Positions 55,799 through 64,000 of a stretch of 64,000 bases of DNA are shown here, one piece after another; position 1 is the stretch's first letter; each line of letters begins with the position of its first letter. The notes under the pieces were generated by a model. That model did no database searches and was not told where the DNA came from. It saw only the letters and a program-made list of their open reading frames with translations. The position numbers and the translations under genes are program-made. The DNA comes from Streptomyces sp. MH60 (GTDB lineage Bacteria > Actinomycetota > Actinomycetes > Streptomycetales > Streptomycetaceae), in assembly GCF_002939385.1 (NCBI RefSeq), contig NZ_MULI01000012.1, positions 1 through 64,000 of the forward strand. The letters run 5' to 3'.

Positions 55799-56983
55799 AT
55801 GAGCGACACGGCAGAGCAAGACGAACAGGCGGAACCGGCGGAGCCGGAGGCGCTGAGGAACAACCGCGGCCGGGAGCGGCGCGTGGCCGCCCTGCGCGGT
55901 GCACGGCGCGTACTCGCCCGCCCGGGCTTCATCACGACCCTGCGCGAGCGCCTCGCCCTGCTGGACGGGGCCGACGGGCTGTACGACCTCGACGAGCCGT
56001 CCGACCTCTACGGCAACGGCGTCGTGGCGGCCCTGGAGGAGCGGACCGCCGCCCTCCTCGGCACCGAGGCCGCCGCCTTCTTCCCGACCGGGACCATGGC
56101 CCAGCAGGTGGCCCTGCGCTGCTGGGCGGGCCGCACCGGCAACCCGGTCGTCGCCCTGCACGGGCTCGGCCATCCCGAGGTGCACGAGCGCGACGCCTTC
56201 AGCCGGGTCGGCGGACTGCGTCCGGTACGGCTGACCGCCGCGCCGCGGCAGCCGACCGCCGACGAGGTGCGCGACTTCGAGGAACCGTTCGGGGCGCTGA
56301 TGCTGGAACTGCCGCTCAGGGAGGCCGGGTACCTGCTGCCCACCTGGGAGGAGCTCACCGAGGTCGTCGAGGCCGCCCGGGAGCGCGACGCGGTGGTGCA
56401 CTTCGACGGGGCCCGCCTGTGGGAGTGCACCGTCCACTTCGGCCGCCCCCTGACCGAGATCGCGGGCCTGGCGGACAGCGTGTACGTCTCGTTCTACAAG
56501 TCCCTCAAGGGCTACGGCGGCGCCGCCCTGGCCGGCCCCCGGACGCTGGTCGAGGAGGCGAGGGCCTGGCGGCACCGGTACGGCGGCCAGGTGTTCCAGC
56601 AGTTCCCCACGGTGCTGTCCGCCCTGGCCGGCCTGGAGCGCGAGCTTCCCCGGCTGCCCGCGTACGTGGCCCACGCGCGCGTGGTGGCGGCCGCGCTGCG
56701 CGAGGGACTGGCGGCGACCGGGCTGCCGTGGGCGCGGGTGCACCCGGAGGTGCCGCACACGCACGAGTTCCAGGTCTGGCTGCCCTGCGACCCCGAGGTG
56801 GCCGGTGAGACCGCGCTGCGGCAGGCCGAGGAGACCGGGACGATGCTGTTCTCCCAGTCCTGGAACGCGGCCGGTCCCGGGATCGCCCTCACCGAGGTCT
56901 CGGTGGGCGAGTCGGGCCTGGAGTGGACGGCCGACGACGTGCGGGCCGCCGTCGCCGACTTCGCCGCCCGGCTGACGGCCTGA
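55799..56983 (+). CDS. Threonine aldolase-like PLP enzyme (beta-eliminating lyase family)
   Basis: A 394-residue PLP enzyme. It has AAFFPTGTMAQQVALRC, HFDGARLWE and the Schiff-base lysine in VYVSFYKSLKGYGGAALAGP. This is the fold of low-specificity threonine aldolases and related enzymes, with a longer, acidic N-terminus (about 45 residues). Substrate and direction are not predictable. It is divergent from the oxidoreductase-like gene. Confidence 0.85.
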   Translation: MSDTAEQDEQAEPAEPEALRNNRGRERRVAALRGARRVLARPGFITTLRERLALLDGADGLYDLDEPSDLYGNGVVAALEERTAALLGTEAAAFFPTGTMAQQVALRCWAGRTGNPVVALHGLGHPEVHERDAFSRVGGLRPVRLTAAPRQPTADEVRDFEEPFGALMLELPLREAGYLLPTWEELTEVVEAARERDAVVHFDGARLWECTVHFGRPLTEIAGLADSVYVSFYKSLKGYGGAALAGPRTLVEEARAWRHRYGGQVFQQFPTVLSALAGLERELPRLPAYVAHARVVAAALREGLAATGLPWARVHPEVPHTHEFQVWLPCDPEVAGETALRQAEETGTMLFSQSWNAAGPGIALTEVSVGESGLEWTADDVRAAVADFAARLTA

Positions 56984-57001
56984 CGCGGGAGGCCCGGCCG
57001 G

Positions 57002-57217
57002 TCAGCCCAGGGCGCGCGGCCACAGGGACCACCACCGGCGCAGGGCCCGCCGTACCCGGCCCCGCGCGGGGCGGCCGGCGAGCACGGCCCGGAACCGGCG
57101 GCGGTCGTGCCACTCGCGTACGACCCGCCGGTCGTGGGTGCCGGGCGCGGGCGGCGCGGGCTCGCCGAGCTGCCGGGCCCGGTAGGTGTCGAGGAGGTAC
57201 TGCTGCGTGATGCTCAT
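57002..57217 (-). CDS. Small basic protein, 71 residues
   Basis: MSITQQYLLDTYRARQLGEP begins a short Arg-rich frame ending RRALRRWWSLWPRALG. It has GAAGG about ten bases upstream of the ATG. It is divergent from the ArsR-type regulator, with a perfect operator-like repeat between them, so it may be the regulated gene. I do not recognise a family. Confidence 0.6.
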   Translation of the reverse strand: MSITQQYLLDTYRARQLGEPAPPAPGTHDRRVVREWHDRRRFRAVLAGRPARGRVRRALRRWWSLWPRALG

Positions 57218-57322
57218 GGCGGATCGCCTTCGTCGTGGGACGCGAACGTCGGGAACGTGAGGGAGGGGGCTCCGCGGCCGCCCCGATGACCCAGACTGCT
57301 CCGGTCCGCGCGCGCGGTCGCG

Positions 57323-57347
57323 CCGATTGACGGCGGCGGTCAATCGG
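57323..57347. promoter_or_regulatory. Operator-like 9-bp inverted repeat between the small gene and the ArsR regulator
   Basis: CCGATTGAC-GGCGGCG-GTCAATCGG has two perfect 9-bp arms and a 7-nt spacer, 38 bp before the regulator's ATG. This is the form expected for an ArsR-type dimer site controlling its own gene and the divergent one. Confidence 0.7.
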
Positions 57348-57384
57348 CGGCCGCGTTGTCGGTGGCGGCGTGCACCATGGGGGC

Positions 57385-58491
57385 ATGAGCGTGCGCATCG
57401 ACATCACGGGGCTGCGGCCGGAGAGGGTCGCCGTCGTGCCCTCACCGCTGGCCGAGCTGGGCATGGCGTTGCACGCGCTGTCCGAGCCGGGGCACCACCC
57501 GGGGTTGCAGGGCTGGGCGACCGGCGTGACGGCGCGGCTCGACTCGCATCTGGCCGACCGGATGTGCGAGGCCGACTTCCTGTGGCGGACGACCTTCTCG
57601 GACCTGTTCATGCCGTTCGCCGGGGTGCCGGGCCGCAGCACCCTGCCCGGCGCCACCCTCGCCGAGGACCTGGACCTGCTCGACAAGCTGTCCGACGAGC
57701 AGTTCGTCGACGCGGCCCTGGAGTTCACCTGCGCGCTGCCGTACAGCACCGGTGGGGTCTCGGCGCTGGACGACCCGGAGGTGCGCCGGCGCGCGCTGGA
57801 CCTGGCCGCCGCGCGGGGACCGCAGCAGTTGCGTTTCAGCGAGCGGCTGCTGGCCGATCCGCCGCGGATCCGGGACTGGCTGCGGCAGTTCGCGCGGGAC
57901 TGCGACGAGGCGTTCTTCGCGGAGGCCTGGTCCCGGCTGCGCCACCAGCTCGCGGCGGACGCCCGTCACAAGACGGACCTGCTGCGCCACAAGGGCCTCG
58001 CCGAGGCGCTGGCCGCCGTGTCCCCGGCGGTGACGCTGGACGAGGGCGCCGCCCGGATCATCGTCGACAAGCTGGGCGACGGCCGTTCGGCGACGGCGGA
58101 CGGCGGTCTGCTGCTGGTCCCGACCAGCCTGGGCTGGCCGCACCTGATGGTCCTGCACCGGCACGACTGGCAGCCGGTGCTGCACTACCCGGTGGGCTCC
58201 CCCGAGCTGGCCTCACCGCCCTCGGTCGAGCAGCTCACCCTGCGGATGACCGCGCTGTCCCACCCGGTGCGGATGCGGATCTGCCGGCACCTGGCCCGCA
58301 GCGCGTACACCACGAGCGAGCTGGCTCAGGCGCACGGCATGACGGCCCCGGAGATATCCCGGCACCTGGGCGTGCTGAAGAAGGCCGGACTGATCACCAC
58401 CCGGCGCCGCGGCCGGTACGTCCTGCACCAGCTGGACGTCACGGTGGTGGCCCGCCTGGGCAGCGACTTCCTGGAGGGGATCCTGCGCTAG
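57385..58491 (+). CDS. ArsR-type regulator with long N-terminal DUF5937-like domain
   Basis: 368 residues. The C-terminal winged helix (about 275-350) has LSHPVRMRICRHLARSAYTTSELAQAHGMTAPEISRHLGVLKKAGLI. The preceding 250 residues match the type seen in actinobacterial 'DUF5937' ArsR proteins, with no metal-binding CxC motif, so it probably senses something other than a metal. The ATG follows GGGGGC. The operator-like repeat just upstream suggests autoregulation. The 201 bp after it hold no clear gene, only a short degenerate minus frame ending VEVGIRRIRLD. Confidence 0.88.
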   Translation: MSVRIDITGLRPERVAVVPSPLAELGMALHALSEPGHHPGLQGWATGVTARLDSHLADRMCEADFLWRTTFSDLFMPFAGVPGRSTLPGATLAEDLDLLDKLSDEQFVDAALEFTCALPYSTGGVSALDDPEVRRRALDLAAARGPQQLRFSERLLADPPRIRDWLRQFARDCDEAFFAEAWSRLRHQLAADARHKTDLLRHKGLAEALAAVSPAVTLDEGAARIIVDKLGDGRSATADGGLLLVPTSLGWPHLMVLHRHDWQPVLHYPVGSPELASPPSVEQLTLRMTALSHPVRMRICRHLARSAYTTSELAQAHGMTAPEISRHLGVLKKAGLITTRRRGRYVLHQLDVTVVARLGSDFLEGILR

Positions 58492-58692
58492 GTGCGGCGA
58501 TGCCCGGCCCCGCGACTCCGGCGAGGCCCGGACGACACCCCTGGCCCTCCCCCGCCGTCGCGGGCCGGCCGGTCAGTCGAGCCGGATGCGCCGGATGCCG
58601 ACCTCCACCTGCCGATCCCGCCCGCGAAGAGGCCGTTGATCCACAGGAGCACGAGCAGACCCTACCGGCGCGGAGCCCCGCGCACGGGCCCG

Positions 58693-59367
58693 TCAGCCCT
58701 GTCCGCCGCCGGCCCGCACCAGCCCGGTCTCGTAGGCGAGGACGACCACCTGCACGCGGTCGCGCAGGCCCAGCTTGGTCAGGATGCGGCCCACGTGCGT
58801 CTTGACGGTCGCCTCCGACAGCACGAGCCGCGCCGCGATCTCGCCGTTGGACATGCCCTGCGCCACCAGCACCATCACCTCGCGCTCCCGTTCGGTGAGC
58901 CGCTGCAACTCCTTCTGCCGGGGCTCCTGTCCGGTGGCCGGCAGCATCGGCGCGAACCGGTCCAGGAGCCGCCGGGTGGTGGAGGGCGCGACCACCGCGT
59001 CGCCGCTGTGCACGGAGCGGATCGCGGCGAGCAGCTCGCCGGGCGGCACGTCCTTGAGCATGAAGCCGGAGGCGCCCGCCTTCAGCGCCGAGAACGCGTA
59101 CTCGTCGAGGTCGAAGGTGGTCAGGATCAGCACCTTCGGCGCGTCCGGGTCCACGCAGATCCGGCTGGTGGTCTCCACGCCGTCGAGCTTGGGCATGCGG
59201 ACGTCCATCAGGACGACGTCCACGGCGGTCGAGCGCAGCACCTGGAGCGCCTCGACGCCGTCGCCCGCCTCCGCGACGACCTCCATGTCCGGCTGGGCCG
59301 CCAGCACCATCCGGAACCCGGTGCGCAGCAGCACCTGGTCGTCGACGAGCATCACGCGGATCGCCAT
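58693..59367 (-). CDS. NarL/LuxR-type response regulator
   Basis: A 224-residue two-component regulator. The receiver has LVDDQ, Asp in VVLMDVRMPKLDG (about 54) and Lys in FMLKDVPPG. The LuxR-type helix-turn-helix is RLTEREREVMVLVAQGMSNGEIAARLVLSEATVKTHVGRIL. It is transcribed after the kinase gene, with a 56-bp gap. The targets are unknown. Confidence 0.93.
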   Translation of the reverse strand: MAIRVMLVDDQVLLRTGFRMVLAAQPDMEVVAEAGDGVEALQVLRSTAVDVVLMDVRMPKLDGVETTSRICVDPDAPKVLILTTFDLDEYAFSALKAGASGFMLKDVPPGELLAAIRSVHSGDAVVAPSTTRRLLDRFAPMLPATGQEPRQKELQRLTEREREVMVLVAQGMSNGEIAARLVLSEATVKTHVGRILTKLGLRDRVQVVVLAYETGLVRAGGGQG

Positions 59368-59423
59368 CGGGGCCTCATCTTCCTTACAGGTGTCAACGTC
59401 GTACGTGCGTGGGGGCGCGGTGG

Positions 59424-60629
59424 TCAGGGCGAGGGTTTCAACGGCAGCAGCGCACTGACGCGGAATCCTCCGCCCGGACGCGGGCCCGCGTCCAGGGTTC
59501 CGCCGACCATGCCGATCCGCTCGCGCATGCCGATCAGGCCGTGGCCCTGGCCGTCGAAGCCGCCCTCCTCGTACAACTCGTGCGGGGCGCCCTTGCCGTC
59601 GTCCTCGACGAGCAGGCCGAGCCCGTCGTCGAAGTAGACCAGACGCACGCTCGCGCCCGCGTTCTCGCCGCCGTGCTTGCGCGTGTTGGTCAGCGCCTCC
59701 TGCACGATGCGGTACGCGGTCAGCTCCACTCCGCTGGGCAGCTGCCGGGGGGTGCCCTCGACCTTGAAGTCGACCGGCAGCCCCGAGACGCGGCACTGCT
59801 CGACGAGGTCCTCGATCTGCTCGACGTCGGGCTGCGGAACGTACTCCCCGGCCTCCTTGTGCTCGCCGGTGCGCAGCACGCCGAGCAGGCGGCGCATCTC
59901 CGCGAGCGCCTGCCGGCCGGTGGAGGAGATCGTCTCCAGGGCCTTCTTCGCCTGGTCGGGCGCCGCGTCCAGGACGTAGGCGGCGCCGTCGGCCTGCACC
60001 ACCATGACGGAGACGTTGTGCGCGACGACGTCGTGCAGCTCGCGTGCGATCCGGGCGCGCTCGGCGGCGACCGCGACCTTGGCCTGCGCCTCGCGCTCCT
60101 TCTCCAGCCGGGTCGCGCGCTCCTCCAGCTGCGCGAAGTACGCGCGCCGGGTGCGGATGGAGTCGCCGAGCACCCAGGCGAGGGCGAAGGGAACCGCCTG
60201 GAAGACGGTCACGGCGATGGTGGTGCCCATGCCCAGCTCGCTGTCGGACCAGCGCAGCTGGGCCAGGGGCGCCGCGCACAGACCGGTGGCCAGCGCGGTC
60301 CGGGAGGCCCAGCGGGCGCCGGTCGCGGCCACGGTGTAGATGATCACCAGGAAGGCGAAGTCGGCGGGCATCGTCGAGACGTCGAAGACCAACTGCCCCA
60401 CGCCGAGGGCGACGGCGAGCAGCAGCATCCTCTCCGGCGCCCGCTGGCGCAGCGCGATCACGAGACTGAGCAGCACCATGAAGGGGACGATCAGCGCCAC
60501 GTTGTCCGTCCCGTCCGCCCGCGTCCCCGGGGTCGCCGAGGACACCAGGGAGATTCCGAGCACGACGAGGGCCCAGAAGGAGTCGACACCGGTCGGGTGC
60601 CTGCGGAGGAAGTCGTAGAGGCGCTGCAC
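59424..60629 (-). CDS. Sensor histidine kinase, NarL-partner (HisKA_3) type
   Basis: A 401-residue membrane kinase. Five or so hydrophobic segments (residues about 18-155) are followed by a coiled coil (LEERATRLEKEREAQAKVAV). The phosphorylated His is in RARIARELHDVVAHNVSVM, and the short HATPase domain has EALTNTRKHG and GHGLIGMRERIGMVGG. There is no large external sensor, so the signal may be membrane-borne. It forms an operon with the response regulator. Confidence 0.93.
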   Translation of the reverse strand: MQRLYDFLRRHPTGVDSFWALVVLGISLVSSATPGTRADGTDNVALIVPFMVLLSLVIALRQRAPERMLLLAVALGVGQLVFDVSTMPADFAFLVIIYTVAATGARWASRTALATGLCAAPLAQLRWSDSELGMGTTIAVTVFQAVPFALAWVLGDSIRTRRAYFAQLEERATRLEKEREAQAKVAVAAERARIARELHDVVAHNVSVMVVQADGAAYVLDAAPDQAKKALETISSTGRQALAEMRRLLGVLRTGEHKEAGEYVPQPDVEQIEDLVEQCRVSGLPVDFKVEGTPRQLPSGVELTAYRIVQEALTNTRKHGGENAGASVRLVYFDDGLGLLVEDDGKGAPHELYEEGGFDGQGHGLIGMRERIGMVGGTLDAGPRPGGGFRVSALLPLKPSP

Positions 60630-60747
60630 GTAACCCAGCGTAGGGAAGTGGAATAGGTGCAGGGGTCAACCGGAGGGCCGATCCGCATCGTCCGCGCATA
60701 CTCCCCAAGGTGGAGGCTCCGCTCTCCTGTGCCCCTAGCCTGGCTCT

Positions 60748-61836
60748 GTGACACCAGGGACGGCAGGGTTCAGAGGGTCTCCAGGGACGCATGAGGAATG
60801 GCGGGGCTGGCGGGAGGCCACGCACGAGGCCCTCTACGGACCGGAGGGCTTCTACCGCGCGGGGCCCGAGGGCCCGGCCGGGCACTTCCGGACGTCCGTG
60901 CACGCGTCGCCGCTGTTCGCGGGGGCCGTGGCGCGGCTGCTGTGCCGGGTCGACGCGGCGCTGGGCCGGCCCGCGGTGCTGGACTTCGTGGACCTGGCGG
61001 CCGGACGGGGCGAGCTGGTCACCGGGGTGCTGGCGGCCCTGCCCGCCGAGGTGGCCGCCCGCACGCGCGCGTACGCCGTCGAGGTCGCCGCCCGCCCCGA
61101 GGGCCTCGACCCCCGCATCCGGTGGCTCCGCGAGCCGCCGCACGGCCTCACCGGGCTGCTGTTCGCCAACGAGTGGCTGGACAACGTGCCGGTGGAGGTG
61201 GCGGAGGTGGACGCCGCGGGCGTGGCGCGCCGGGTGCTCGTACGGGGCGACGGGGCGCAGCGGCTCGGGGAGCCGGTGGCCGGGGCGGAGGCCGAGTGGC
61301 TGGCCCGGTGGTGGCCGCTGACCGGCGAGGAGGGGCTGCGGGCGGAGATCGGGCTTCCCCGCGACGCGGCCTGGGCGTCGGCCGTGGCGGCGCTGGACGC
61401 CGGGCTCGCGGTGGCCGCCGACTACGCGCACACCGCGGCCGCCCGCCCCCCGTTCGGGACGCTCACGGGCTTCCGGCAGGGGCGGGAGACGGAGCCGGTG
61501 CCCGACGGGTCGTGCGACATCACCGCACACGTGGCCCTGGACGCGTGCGCGGCCGCCCACACCGCGAGGTGCACTCCGGGGCACGCGCCCCCGGATGCGC
61601 TCATGCGCCCCCAGCGCGAGGCCCTGCACGCCCTCGGTGTCACCGGCGTACGTCCCCCGCTCGCGCTGGCCTCCACCGACCCGGCGGCTTATGTGCGCGC
61701 CCTCGCGAGCGCCTCCCAGGCCGCCGAACTGACCGCTGCGGGCGGCCTGGGCGACTTCTGGTGGCTGCTCCAGCCGGTGGGCGCCCTCGACGCCGCCGCG
61801 CTACTTGTCGATGTCGCCGACCACGAAGAACAGTGA
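60748..61836 (+). CDS. MidA/NDUFAF7-like SAM-dependent protein methyltransferase
   Basis: 362 residues with the MidA (DUF185) signatures: GPEGFYRAG and [19 protein letters not shown], a SAM site [31 protein letters not shown], and [19 protein letters not shown]. In mitochondria NDUFAF7 dimethylates an Arg of the NDUFS2/NuoD-type subunit during complex I assembly. Here the gene is tail-to-tail with an orphan nuoD, overlapping by 36 bp. A GTG start is used. A bacterial substrate is not proven. Confidence 0.8.
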   Translation: MTPGTAGFRGSPGTHEEWRGWREATHEALYGPEGFYRAGPEGPAGHFRTSVHASPLFAGAVARLLCRVDAALGRPAVLDFVDLAAGRGELVTGVLAALPAEVAARTRAYAVEVAARPEGLDPRIRWLREPPHGLTGLLFANEWLDNVPVEVAEVDAAGVARRVLVRGDGAQRLGEPVAGAEAEWLARWWPLTGEEGLRAEIGLPRDAAWASAVAALDAGLAVAADYAHTAAARPPFGTLTGFRQGRETEPVPDGSCDITAHVALDACAAAHTARCTPGHAPPDALMRPQREALHALGVTGVRPPLALASTDPAAYVRALASASQAAELTAAGGLGDFWWLLQPVGALDAAALLVDVADHEEQ

Positions 61837-62952
61837 CCCCAGGATCGCCACCATGTCCGCGACCAGCGTCCCGGGCAGCAGGTCCGCCAGCGCCTGGATG
61901 TTGTTGTACGACGCCGAGCGCAGCTTCAGCCGGTACGGGGTCTTCTCGCCCTTGCTGACCAGGTAGTAGCCGTTGATGCCGAGCGGGTTCTCGGTCCAGG
62001 CGTACGTGTGGCCCTCGGGCGCCTTCAGCACCTTCGGGAGCCGCTGGTTCACCGGCCCCGGCGCCAGCCCGGCGAGGCGGTCCAGGCAGGCGTCGGCGAG
62101 GTCGAGGGCGTTGTGCGTCTGCTCCAGGAGGCACTCGAAGCGGGCCAGGCAGTCGCCCTCGGTACGGGTGACGACCTTGAGGGTGTCCTGGAGTTCGCCG
62201 TAGGCGAGGTAGGGCTCGTCGCGGCGCAGGTCGAAGTCGACGCCGGAGGCGCGCGCGATCGGCCCGCTGACGCCGTAGGCGTGCACGGCCCCGGCGCTCA
62301 GGGCGCCCACTCCGCGCGTACGCCCCCGGAAGATCTCGTTGCCGAGCACCAGGTCGTCGAAGACGTCCATCCGCGAGCGCACGGCGGCGACGGCGGCACG
62401 CGCGCGCGTGGTCCAGCCCGCCGGGAGGTCCTCCTTGAGACCGCCGACGCGGTTGAACATGTAGTGCATGCGCCCGCCGGAGACCTCCTCCATCACGTTC
62501 TGGAGGACCTCCCGCTCCCGGAAGGCGTAGAAGACCGGGGTGATGCCGCCCAGCTCCAGCGGGTACGACCCGAGGAACATCAGGTGGTTGAGCACCCGGT
62601 TCAGCTCGGCGAGCAGCGTCCGCGTCCACACCGCGCGCGTGGGGACCTCCATGCCGAGCATCCGCTCGACGGCGAGGACGACGCCCAGCTCGTTGGAGAA
62701 GGCCGACAGCCAGTCGTGGCGGTTGGCGAGCATGATGATCTGACGGTAGTCACGGGCCTCGAACAGCTTCTCCGCGCCGCGGTGCATGTAGCCGATCACC
62801 GGCTCCACGCTCGTGATGCGCTCGCCGTCCAGAACCAGCTTGAGCCGCAGCACGCCGTGGGTGGACGGGTGCTGGGGCCCGATGTTGAGCACCATGTCGG
62901 TGCTCTCCGCGGCACCGCCGATTCCGACCGTGGTCTCCGTCGTAGGAGTCAT
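61801..62952 (-). CDS. nuoD2: Orphan NADH-quinone oxidoreductase subunit D (NuoD2)
   Basis: 383 residues of the 49-kDa complex I subunit. It has [18 protein letters not shown] with the quinone-site His, [12 protein letters not shown] (HRG Arg at about 58, matching the methylated Arg of mitochondrial NDUFS2 in my alignment), [14 protein letters not shown] and the ending FFVVGDIDK. No other nuo gene is nearby, so it is a second, isolated copy as I recall for S. coelicolor nuoD2. It may replace or modify the main NuoD under some conditions. Confidence 0.9.
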   Translation of the reverse strand: MTPTTETTVGIGGAAESTDMVLNIGPQHPSTHGVLRLKLVLDGERITSVEPVIGYMHRGAEKLFEARDYRQIIMLANRHDWLSAFSNELGVVLAVERMLGMEVPTRAVWTRTLLAELNRVLNHLMFLGSYPLELGGITPVFYAFREREVLQNVMEEVSGGRMHYMFNRVGGLKEDLPAGWTTRARAAVAAVRSRMDVFDDLVLGNEIFRGRTRGVGALSAGAVHAYGVSGPIARASGVDFDLRRDEPYLAYGELQDTLKVVTRTEGDCLARFECLLEQTHNALDLADACLDRLAGLAPGPVNQRLPKVLKAPEGHTYAWTENPLGINGYYLVSKGEKTPYRLKLRSASYNNIQALADLLPGTLVADMVAILGSLFFVVGDIDK

Positions 62953-62983
62953 GAACACAGTCTCCCCTACGTACGCTGGCCCC

Positions 62984-63562
62984 ATGGAGACGGGGAGCCC
63001 GGACGACACGGGCACGGCGGGGGCGACGCGGGCGGCGGGCGCGGCGGAGCAGGCGGGTCCGGCGGAACAGCCGGGTACGGCGGCGGTTCCGGCGCGGGAG
63101 GAGCCGGTGTGGACCGGCCTGCCGCCGGGGCTGCTGCACATGCGGCGACTGCTGCTGGTGGTGTGGCTCGGCCTGCTGACGCTCGCCGCGGGTGTGCTGC
63201 CCGCCCTGTTCCTGGCCCCCTACTGGGCCGCCCTGGCGCTGCTGCCGCTGGCCCTGCTGGCCTGGGGGTGGGTGATGCTGGGGCGCAACTGGCGCTCCTG
63301 GCGGTACGCCGAGCGCGCCGACGACCTGCTGATCGACCGGGGCGTGCTGTGGCGGGAGGAGACCGTCGTCCCGTACGGACGCATGCAGTTGGTCGAGGTG
63401 ACCTCCGGGCCGGTCGAGCGGCACTTCGGCCTGGCCAGCGTGCAGCTGCACACGGCCGCCGCCGCGACCGACGCGACCATCCCCGGCCTCGACCCGGCCG
63501 AGGCGGAACGCCTCCGCGACCGCCTCACCGAGCTGGGCGAGGCCCGATCGGCGGGACTGTGA
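62984..63562 (+). CDS. PH-domain membrane protein, YdbS-type
   Basis: 192 residues. After a Gly/Ala/Thr-rich cytoplasmic start, two membrane helices (about 55-75 and 80-97) precede a bacterial PH (bPH2, YdbS-like) domain with [45 protein letters not shown]. Its ATG lies 31 bp from the divergent nuoD start. It is coupled by GTGA overlap to the next, YdbT-like gene. In Bacillus the YdbST pair protects the membrane against certain antimicrobial compounds. Confidence 0.85.
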   Translation: METGSPDDTGTAGATRAAGAAEQAGPAEQPGTAAVPAREEPVWTGLPPGLLHMRRLLLVVWLGLLTLAAGVLPALFLAPYWAALALLPLALLAWGWVMLGRNWRSWRYAERADDLLIDRGVLWREETVVPYGRMQLVEVTSGPVERHFGLASVQLHTAAAATDATIPGLDPAEAERLRDRLTELGEARSAGL

Positions 63563-64000
63563 CCGGGCCCGGGGCCGGGCCAGGGGCCGGGGAGGACACG
63601 GCCGAGGACGGCACGACGGAGCGCGCGGGCGGGCCGGCGGACGGCGCCGGGAAGCCCGGAGCGGCGGACCCGGTGGGCGCCGCCGGAAGCGAGGACGGCA
63701 CGCCGAGCCGGCCCCCGCACGACCTGCCCCGGTCCCCGGACCACACACCGGGCCCGACCGCCCGTACGACAGACCCCGCCCCCGGGCCCGCCCCGGTCTC
63801 CGCCGGCGACACCCCCGGCGGGACCGCGGCCAGGGGAGACGGCGCGGGCGGACGCCAGGACAGCACCCCCGTCACCGGACCCACCCCGGTGGAAGCCGGC
63901 ACCGGCGCCGACGCGCTCCCGCCCGTCGACGAGGTCGTCGAGCGGCGCCTGCACCCCGTCACGCCCCTGCGGCGGGCGTGGGCGCCGGTCGCCGTGCTCG
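63559..64000 (+). CDS. PH-domain membrane protein, YdbT-type (partial, runs off the window)
   Basis: A GTG start overlaps the stop of the previous gene. The first 125 codons are a Gly/Pro/Ala/Asp-rich low-complexity region, then VVERRLHPVTPLRRAWAPVAVL begins the first membrane segment, as in YdbT-like proteins. No stop is reached before base 64000, so only about 147 codons are seen. The long disordered head is unlike Bacillus YdbT. Confidence 0.8.
   Translation, partial: MTGPGAGPGAGEDTAEDGTTERAGGPADGAGKPGAADPVGAAGSEDGTPSRPPHDLPRSPDHTPGPTARTTDPAPGPAPVSAGDTPGGTAARGDGAGGRQDSTPVTGPTPVEAGTGADALPPVDEVVERRLHPVTPLRRAWAPVAVL

Noticed and set aside
58560..58690. A degenerate minus frame ending VEVGIRRIRLD
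   Set aside because: It looks like the end of a protein, but the frame breaks and no start or domain is seen; it is too short to call a pseudogene.

Overview
This window looks like a core chromosomal segment of a Streptomyces. GC is very high, codon third positions are almost all G or C, and GTG starts and stop/start-overlapping operons are common. The genes match the Streptomyces cell-envelope-stress locus sigE-cseA-cseB-cseC, with radA-disA, mutY, clpC, lsr2, the panC-nadB-nadC-coaX cofactor operon and an orphan nuoD around it. From memory this order resembles the S. coelicolor block from the auxiliary trpS to nuoD2. No phage, transposon, CRISPR or tRNA genes were seen.

Layout. 1-0.7 kb: leader and tandem promoter repeats of a ribosomal RNA operon running left out of the window, then a trpS leader peptide and attenuator. 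0.7-8.2 kb: trpS, a GlxA-type regulator, an isochorismatase-like hydrolase, proC, a two-gene ABC exporter with an operator over its start, a methyltransferase, a membrane protein and a lipoprotein. 8.3-18.3 kb: an SH3 protein divergent from a Ser/Thr kinase with a PQQ-type sensor, ilvD, a TetR/sugar-isomerase pair, a Ppx/GppA phosphatase, a Cys-rich protein and an unusual sigma-like/zinc-finger/membrane/BACON fusion. 18.5-27 kb: radA-disA (DNA repair and c-di-AMP synthesis), mutY, then sigE-cseABC. 27-34.1 kb: small metabolic and transport genes, an MFS exporter with its divergent TetR, and an M23 peptidase whose 5' UTR resembles a c-di-AMP riboswitch.

34.5-43.5 kb is the most striking part: three large paralogous NACHT NTPases (857, 861 and 983 residues). 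The first two are nearly contiguous, the third ends in leucine-rich repeats, and a secreted HAD phosphatase lies between the second and third. The architecture (shared N-terminal helical domain, NACHT, sensor-like C-terminus) is that of bacterial NOD-like receptors, so an immune or stress-sensing role is plausible but unproven.

43.5-64 kb: clpC, lsr2, an ArgA-like acetyltransferase, a BlaI-type repressor, the CoA/NAD operon, a threonine-aldolase-like enzyme, an ArsR regulator with a clear operator, a two-component system, a MidA/NDUFAF7-like methyltransferase tail-to-tail with an orphan NuoD (the known substrate type of that methyltransferase in mitochondria), and two PH-domain membrane proteins, the last cut by the window edge.

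Functional links: c-di-AMP made by DisA may control the M23 hydrolase through its UTR; SigE-Cse watches the envelope; the NAD and CoA genes form one transcription unit; and the MidA-like enzyme may modify the NuoD paralogue.
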